Source: an uncultured Alistipes sp.
GTDB lineage: Bacteria > Bacteroidota > Bacteroidia > Bacteroidales > Rikenellaceae
Reading direction: 5' to 3'
Length of the DNA stretch: 64,000 nt
NCBI GenBank assembly: GCA_938014215.1
Contig: CALLRW010000039.1
Location: 71,276 to 135,275, forward strand
Part shown: piece after piece, positions 59,263 to 64,000 of the stretch
Layout: each line of letters opens with the position of its first letter
Numbering within the stretch: the stretch's first letter is position 1
Notes under the pieces: model-generated
What the model saw: only the letters and a program-made list of their open reading frames with translations
Told to the model about the DNA's origin: nothing
Databases searched by the model: none
Translations under genes and position numbers: made by a program

Positions 59263-61878
59263 ATGCTTACAGAAGAAGAAAAGAATGCCGGTTTGGTGGG
59301 CCGTATCATCCCCATCAATATCGAAGAGCAGATGAAGTCGGCCTACATCGACTACTCGATGTCGGTCATCGTGTCACGCGCCCTGCCCGACGTGCGGGAC
59401 GGCCTGAAACCCGTGCACCGACGCATCCTCTACGATATGAGCGCGGAGCTCAACCTCTACTCCGATCGTCCGACCCGTAAGTCCGCCCGTATCGTCGGTG
59501 ACGTGCTCGGTAAGTTCCACCCCCACGGCGACTTGTCGGTCTACGACGCCATGGTCCGCCTGGCCCAGGACTGGTCGATGCGTTACCCGCTGGTCGACGG
59601 CCAGGGTAACTTCGGTTCGATGGACGGCGACTCCCCGGCCGCCATGCGTTACACCGAGGCCCGCATGAAGAAGATCACCGACGAGGTGATGGCCGATATC
59701 GACAAGGAGACCGTCGACTGGACGCTGAACTTCGACGATACGATCCCCGAACCGACGGTTCTTCCGACGAAAATCCCGCTGCTGATCGTCAACGGTGCCA
59801 GCGGTATCGCCGTCGGCATGGCCACGAACATGGCTCCGCACAACCTCTCGGAGGTGGTCGACGCCTGCTGCGCCTATGTCGACAACCCCGAGATCTCGGG
59901 CGAGGAACTGCTGCACTATGTCAAGGGCCCCGACTTCCCCACGGGCGGTATCATCTACGGCTACGAAGGGGTCAAGGAGGCCATGCTGACGGGTCGCGGC
60001 CGTGTCATCATGCGCGCCAAGACCGAAATCGAACATACGCCCAGCGGCCGTGAGTGCATCGTCGTCACGGAGATCCCCTACATGATCAACAAGGCCGAGA
60101 TGATCAAGAAGATCGCCGACATGATCAACGACAAGAAGATCGAAGGCATCTCCTACATCAACGACGAATCGGACCGCAACGGCCTGCGTATCATCATCAT
60201 CCTGAAACATGATGCCGTGGCGAGCGTCGTGCTCAACACGCTGTTCAAGAATACGCCGCTGCAGACGTCGTTCGCCGTGAACAACATCGCGCTGGTCAAC
60301 GGCCGACCGCAGCTGCTCTCGATGCGCGACCTGATCCGGTACTTCATCGACCACCGTCACGACGTGGTCGTTCGCCGCACGCGCTTCGACAAGCGCAAGG
60401 CCGAGGAGCGTCTGCATATCGTGCAGGGTCTGCTGATCGCCCAGGACAACATCGACGAGATCGTACATATCATCCGCTCGTCGCAGACGCCCGACATCGC
60501 CAAGCAGACGATGATGGAGCGTTTCGAACTGTCGGATCTGCAGGCTTCGGCCATCATCGAGATGCGTCTGCGTGCGCTGACGGGTCTGGAGCGCGGCAAG
60601 CTGGTGGCCGAACGCGACGAGCTGACGGCGCTGATCGCCCACCTGACGGAGGTGCTGGCCAGCGTCGAGATGCAGATGCAGATCGTCAAGGACGAACTGC
60701 TGGAGATCAAGGAGAAGTACGGCGACGAACGCCGCACGGAGATCGTCTACGCTTCGGAGGAGTTCAACCCCGAGGATTTCTACGCCGACGACGACATGGT
60801 GATCACCATCTCGCACATGGGATACATCAAGCGTACGCCGCTGGCCGAGTACCGCACGCAGAACCGCGGCGGAGTGGGTGCCAAGGGCAGCGCCACGCGC
60901 GACGAGGACTTCATCGAACATATCTACGTCGCCTCGATGCACAACACGATGCTCTTCTTCACGGAGAAGGGCCGCTGCTACTGGCTGAAGGTCTACGAGA
61001 TCCCGGAGGGGACGCGCTCGTCGAAGGGCCGCGCCATCCAGAACGTCATCCAGATCGAGCCCGACGACAAGGTCCGCGCCTATATCAACGTCAAGCGTCT
61101 TGATGATGCCGAGTATGTCAACAGCAACTACATCATCATGTGTACGAAGGACGGCACGATCAAGAAGACGAAGCTCGAGGCCTACTCGCGCCCGCGTCAG
61201 AACGGTGTCAACGCCATCGTCATCCGCGAGGGCGACCAGCTCATCGAGGCCAAGCTCACGAGCGGCAAGGCCGAGGTGATGATCGCCGCCCGCGACGGCA
61301 AGGCCATCCGCTTCAACGAGAATACGGTGCGCCCGATCGGACGTGTCGGCGCCGGTGTGCGCGGCATCTCGATCGAGGAGGGCGACGAGGTGGTCGGCAT
61401 GATCTGCATCGAGCCCGATTCGAAACAGGATGTGCTGGTACTGAGCGAGAACGGCTACGGCAAACGGACCGATCTGGACGAGTACCGCATCACGAACCGC
61501 GGCGGTAAGGGCGTCAAGACGATCAACATCACGGAGAAGACCGGCAAGCTGATCTCGATCCAGGCCGTCACGGACGAGAACGACCTGATGATCATCAACC
61601 GCTCGGGTCTGACGATCCGCACGGCCGTTTCGCAGATCCGTCTGGCAGGCCGCGCCACGCAGGGCGTACGCATCATCAACCTGCGTGAGGGTGATGCCAT
61701 CGCATCGGTGATGGCCGTACCGGCTGCCGCTGAGGAGGAGAATCCCGTGGCCGAGGGCGCCGAAGGAGCCTCGAATGTGGAAAGCGGAGCTGAGACGGTT
61801 GCCCAGAGTACCGAATCGGTTGAAACGACGAATCCGACGGAGCAGACCGATACGCCGACGCCCGATTCGGAGAAGTAA
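59263..61878 (+). CDS. gyrA: DNA gyrase subunit A, with Leu at the quinolone-resistance Ser position
   Basis: An 871-residue gyrase A subunit that cuts and rejoins DNA to add negative supercoils, working with GyrB (not in window). The catalytic Tyr is Tyr130 (MRYTEAR). The QRDR reads HPHGDLSVYDAM: Leu91 occupies the position of E. coli Ser83 (same 39-residue distance to the Tyr). Its codon is TTG, one base from TCG. The C-terminal beta-pinwheel (GyrA box) includes RGGVGAKGSATRDEDF. An acidic/Thr/Pro tail (TEQTDTPTPDSEK) follows. CGT codon use suggests high expression. Confidence 0.98.
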   Translation: MLTEEEKNAGLVGRIIPINIEEQMKSAYIDYSMSVIVSRALPDVRDGLKPVHRRILYDMSAELNLYSDRPTRKSARIVGDVLGKFHPHGDLSVYDAMVRLAQDWSMRYPLVDGQGNFGSMDGDSPAAMRYTEARMKKITDEVMADIDKETVDWTLNFDDTIPEPTVLPTKIPLLIVNGASGIAVGMATNMAPHNLSEVVDACCAYVDNPEISGEELLHYVKGPDFPTGGIIYGYEGVKEAMLTGRGRVIMRAKTEIEHTPSGRECIVVTEIPYMINKAEMIKKIADMINDKKIEGISYINDESDRNGLRIIIILKHDAVASVVLNTLFKNTPLQTSFAVNNIALVNGRPQLLSMRDLIRYFIDHRHDVVVRRTRFDKRKAEERLHIVQGLLIAQDNIDEIVHIIRSSQTPDIAKQTMMERFELSDLQASAIIEMRLRALTGLERGKLVAERDELTALIAHLTEVLASVEMQMQIVKDELLEIKEKYGDERRTEIVYASEEFNPEDFYADDDMVITISHMGYIKRTPLAEYRTQNRGGVGAKGSATRDEDFIEHIYVASMHNTMLFFTEKGRCYWLKVYEIPEGTRSSKGRAIQNVIQIEPDDKVRAYINVKRLDDAEYVNSNYIIMCTKDGTIKKTKLEAYSRPRQNGVNAIVIREGDQLIEAKLTSGKAEVMIAARDGKAIRFNENTVRPIGRVGAGVRGISIEEGDEVVGMICIEPDSKQDVLVLSENGYGKRTDLDEYRITNRGGKGVKTINITEKTGKLISIQAVTDENDLMIINRSGLTIRTAVSQIRLAGRATQGVRIINLREGDAIASVMAVPAAAEEENPVAEGAEGASNVESGAETVAQSTESVETTNPTEQTDTPTPDSEK

Positions 61879-61947
61879 TTCCGGGGGGCCGCAGGTCGGG
61901 GAGTAGATCCTCGAGGCGGTCCTGAGCCGGGGGGGGCCGAACCAGGG

Positions 61948-62240
61948 AGGTGAGTCTCGGACCGAAAGGCCGACCCCAGGGAGGAGAGTCACGGGCAGGA
62001 AGGCCGACTCCAAGAGGGTGGGTCCTGAGCCGGGGGCTGAACTCAGGAGGTGAGTCTCGGACCGAAAGGCCGATCCCAGGGAGGAGAGTCACGGGCAGGA
62101 AGGCCGACCCCAAGAGGGGAGCCGAGCCGGTGGGCTGAACTCGGGAGGTGAGTCTCGGACCGGAAGGCCGACCCCAGGAGGTGAGTCACGAGCAGAAAGG
62201 CCGGACCCAAGAGGTGGATGCCGATCTGCTGCGGGGAGAC
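61948..62240 (+). repeat. Tandem repeats of about 100 bp, nearly three copies
   Basis: AGGTGAGTCTCGGACCG recurs at 61948, 62048 and 62146. Inside each unit, AAGGCCGACCCC-like words recur at roughly half the period. It fills the gap between gyrA and the TPR gene; no gene seen in 61879-62305. Confidence 0.85.
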
Positions 62241-62305
62241 CTCCGACCGGTTTGCCGACGGATAATTGACGGAAAGCAACAACAACTTTTTTAATAACAA
62301 TTCGT

Positions 62306-63652
62306 ATGAAAAAAACGATTTTGACGGCATTTGCGGCACTGCTCGTGGCAGTTCCGGCCGTCCAGGCACAGAAGGTGAATCAGGATGCTCTTCTCGCCAA
62401 GATCGCAAAGAGCGATGCCGACATCGCCAACGCAAAGAAGGCTGCCAAGTCCGCTACGTGGATCAACCGCGGTAAGGCTTTCTATGAGCTGGCTGCCGAA
62501 CCGACGAAGAACCTCTTCGTCAGCATGGATGCCGCCATGCTCAAACTCACGGTCGGCGAGCCCGATTCGACGGCCCAGGAGACGCTCAACGGCGTGGAGT
62601 ACACGGCGTGGGTTTACCCCTGGTTCACGGCCTACATCAAGGACAACAAGGTAGCTACGTGGAAGCAGACCCGCTGGGTGCTTGAGGATGCCCCCCGCAA
62701 GGCTATCGAGGCCTACAACAAGGCTTACGAAATGGACCCCAAGAGCGCATCGAAGGTCAAGGAGGGTCTGAAGCAGGTGAGCGACTTCTGCTCGCAGGTG
62801 GGCAATGCCGGTATCGACTCGGGTGACTACACCGGAGCTGCCGATGCCTATGTAACGGCTTACGAGGCGCAGTCGAGCCCGGCTTATGCCGATGCCGATC
62901 CCGCGCTGCTCTACTATGCCGGCTATCTGCTGACGGTCGACGGATCGAACAACCCCGAGTCGTTCGTTCGCGGCGGCAAGTACCTCCAGCAGGCCATCGA
63001 CCAGAACTATGCCGACGAGGAGGGTAACATCTACTACTACCTCTTCCACTGCTACTATGGTCAGAAGGATGCTGACAAGGAGAATGTCATGCGTGCCAAG
63101 CAGGCGCTGCTGACCGGTATCGAGAAGTTCCCGAAGAACGAGCGGATCCTCGACGGTCTGATGCAGCTCTACACCTCGGAGGAGGGTGTGGGTGATCCCG
63201 CCGACCTGGTTGCCATGATCGACAAGGCCATTGCCGAGAATCCGACCAATATCGATCTGTGGTTCGGCCGTGGCCGTATCTTCTATGCCCTGAAGGATTA
63301 CGACAAGAGCATCGAGTCGTTCCAGAAGGTCGTTGAGCTGAATCCCGAGCTCTTCGAAGGCAACTACTATCTGGGTGTCTTCTACACGATCAAGGGTGAT
63401 GCGCTCAACAAGGAGATGAACGAGAAGCAGTACAGCAGCCAGGCAGCCTACGATGCCGATCTGGAGTCGGTCAACCAGGTTTATCTCGCAGCAGTGCCCT
63501 GGTTCGAGAAGGCTCACGAGATCAAGCCCGAGGATGTTGATACGCTCGAGTTCCTCAAGTCGCTCTGCTTCCGTCTGCGCGATGAACCCGGCATCATGGA
63601 CAAGTACAATACCTACAACGCCCTCTACAAGCAGGCCAAGGGTATCGAATAG
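62306..63652 (+). CDS. Exported tetratricopeptide-repeat protein
   Basis: A 448-residue protein with a cleavable signal peptide (MKKTILTAFAALLVAVPAVQA) and TPR-type helical repeats throughout, clearest at residues about 305-345 (NPTNIDLWFGRGRIFYALKDY and the next ESFQKVVELNPELFEGNYYLG, regions only). A TPR protein directly after gyrA is common in Bacteroidetes. It presumably scaffolds periplasmic or outer-membrane complexes; the partner is unknown. It has a strong terminator after it. Confidence 0.88.
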   Translation: MKKTILTAFAALLVAVPAVQAQKVNQDALLAKIAKSDADIANAKKAAKSATWINRGKAFYELAAEPTKNLFVSMDAAMLKLTVGEPDSTAQETLNGVEYTAWVYPWFTAYIKDNKVATWKQTRWVLEDAPRKAIEAYNKAYEMDPKSASKVKEGLKQVSDFCSQVGNAGIDSGDYTGAADAYVTAYEAQSSPAYADADPALLYYAGYLLTVDGSNNPESFVRGGKYLQQAIDQNYADEEGNIYYYLFHCYYGQKDADKENVMRAKQALLTGIEKFPKNERILDGLMQLYTSEEGVGDPADLVAMIDKAIAENPTNIDLWFGRGRIFYALKDYDKSIESFQKVVELNPELFEGNYYLGVFYTIKGDALNKEMNEKQYSSQAAYDADLESVNQVYLAAVPWFEKAHEIKPEDVDTLEFLKSLCFRLRDEPGIMDKYNTYNALYKQAKGIE

Positions 63653-63671
63653 TCGGAATCCGTTCCGCATA

Positions 63672-63710
63672 GAAAAAGCCCGACTCCACGTTGTGTGGAG
63701 CCGGGCTTTT
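63672..63710 (+). terminator. Terminator after the TPR gene
   Basis: AGCCCGACTCCAC pairs with GTGGAGCCGGGCT with one mismatch, flanked by A and T runs. Confidence 0.9.
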
Positions 63711-63929
63711 CGTTGTGGATGGCCGCCTGCGGAAGCCGGGGAGGTCGGGACTTGCTTCTTCTGGGGAAAACCGGCTGCGGCACTTTGTCCTCAAGGTCGA
63801 CTTCTCGAGCCGGGGAGGCGGCTCAGAGTTTCAGAAACCCGAAGTGGTTCTGCCGCCCCAAAAGCCGGCTTCTTGATACTGTTCCAAAGAGTGTGTCTGG
63901 GGAATAAATAAAAAAGTCTACAGATTTTT

Positions 63930-63937
63930 TAGATTTG
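63930..63937 (+). promoter_or_regulatory. Candidate -7 box for the partial transposase
   Basis: TAGATTTG matches TAnnTTTG and lies 38 bases before the ATG at 63976. Confidence 0.5.
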
Positions 63938-63975
63938 TAGTGACGAACCAACAAAAACTAAAAAAGAGTAGACTT

Positions 63976-64000
63976 ATGGTGTTGACAAAGGAACAACTTT
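63976..64000 (+). CDS. First codons of a putative IS256-like transposase (3' end outside window)
   Basis: Only eight codons (MVLTKEQL) are visible. The beginning agrees with the start of IS256-family transposases, and the surrounding sequence looks like the left end of the element. Too short for a firm call. Confidence 0.45.

Larger units (their letters stand above)
63875..64000 (+). mobile_element. Probable left end of an IS256-like insertion sequence (cut by window edge)
   Basis: The sequence GATACTGTTCCAAAGAGTGTG at 63875 resembles the terminal inverted repeat of IS256-type (Mutator-like) elements. Local A/T content rises sharply after 63900. A TAGATTTG box at 63930-63937 precedes the ATG at 63976, which begins MVLTKEQL, like the start of IS256-family transposases. 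AAGTCTAC (63914) and GTAGACTT (63968) form an inverted repeat just before the ATG. The right end, and most of the transposase, are outside the window. Confidence 0.6.

Noticed and set aside
59374..62013. An 879-codon open frame on the minus strand across gyrA
   Set aside because: It is a shadow of gyrA codon bias; its composition (Asp/His/Val/Leu-rich) fits antisense reading and no start signals exist.

Overview
The window looks like a chromosomal segment of a GC-rich Bacteroidetes, most probably an Alistipes-like member of the Rikenellaceae. The evidence is the repeated Bacteroidetes-type promoter pattern (a TTTG or TTG box about 19-21 bases upstream of TAnnTTTG), a fused SecDF, many lipoproteins with Bacteroidales-type signal peptides, an outer-membrane beta-barrel protein with a carboxypeptidase-like plug, GH3, GH29 and GH13 enzymes, and the gene pairings ftsK-lolA and TPM-lemA. 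No rRNA, tRNA, CRISPR array, prophage or integrated conjugative element was recognised. The only mobile DNA is the probable left end of an IS256-like insertion sequence at the right edge.

Layout. 1-2.9 kb: tail of a probable surface glycan-binding protein and a GH3 beta-glucosidase lipoprotein. 3.6-6.1 kb: cdaA (c-di-AMP synthase), a Skp/OmpH-like lipoprotein and ruvA. 6.3-9.8 kb: a 50-residue membrane protein, two FKBP-like lipoproteins (one with a remarkable Tyr/Asn-rich insertion) and a small HTH protein. 10.3-18.2 kb: dnaK, GH29 fucosidase, an EamA transporter and secDF. 18.5-23.6 kb: tspO, then a tight six-gene operon ybbR-coaE-folP-lolD-TIGR02757-trmN6 with overlapping start and stop codons. 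23.6-27.7 kb: DUF4831-like protein, AlkD-like protein, a sugar SDR lacking its catalytic Tyr, and radA. 28-33.4 kb (minus strand): lipoprotein, LUD protein, acetyltransferase, rseP, dxr and a degenerate LytM protein. 33.6-36.3 kb: nucleotidyltransferase, M48 peptidase and a small HAD phosphatase. 36.3-39.6 kb (minus): capsule/EPS export pair wzc-like and wza-like. 39.9-44.9 kb: GH13 amylase, a frameshifted outer-membrane protein gene, and TPM-lemA-eamA. 45-47.3 kb: an outer-membrane beta-barrel protein. 47.6-54.7 kb: plsC-parE-parC-aroK-murI. 54.7-63.7 kb: ftsK, lolA, gyrA and a TPR protein.

How the genes fit together. Much of the window is housekeeping: chromosome topology and segregation (parE, parC, gyrA, ftsK), recombination (ruvA, radA), envelope biogenesis (secDF, lolD, lolA, rseP, Skp-like, wza/wzc, plsC, murI), cofactor and isoprenoid synthesis (coaE, folP, aroK, dxr) and stress (dnaK, M48).

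No whole new defence or biosynthetic system is evident. The most notable observations are: a Leu at the GyrA position equivalent to E. coli Ser83, predicting fluoroquinolone resistance; an FKBP-like lipoprotein whose active-site loop carries a Tyr/Asn-rich insert; a clamp-binding-like C-terminus and an acidic repeat extension on ParC; a shared palindrome at the dnaK and ybbR-operon promoters; a Gly-Tyr repeat tail on the tyrosine kinase; enzymes lacking catalytic residues; a 2-base frameshift in an outer-membrane protein gene; and unrelated tandem-repeat arrays of different periods (22, 23, 42, 66, 70, 71, about 75 and about 100 bp) filling many intergenic gaps.
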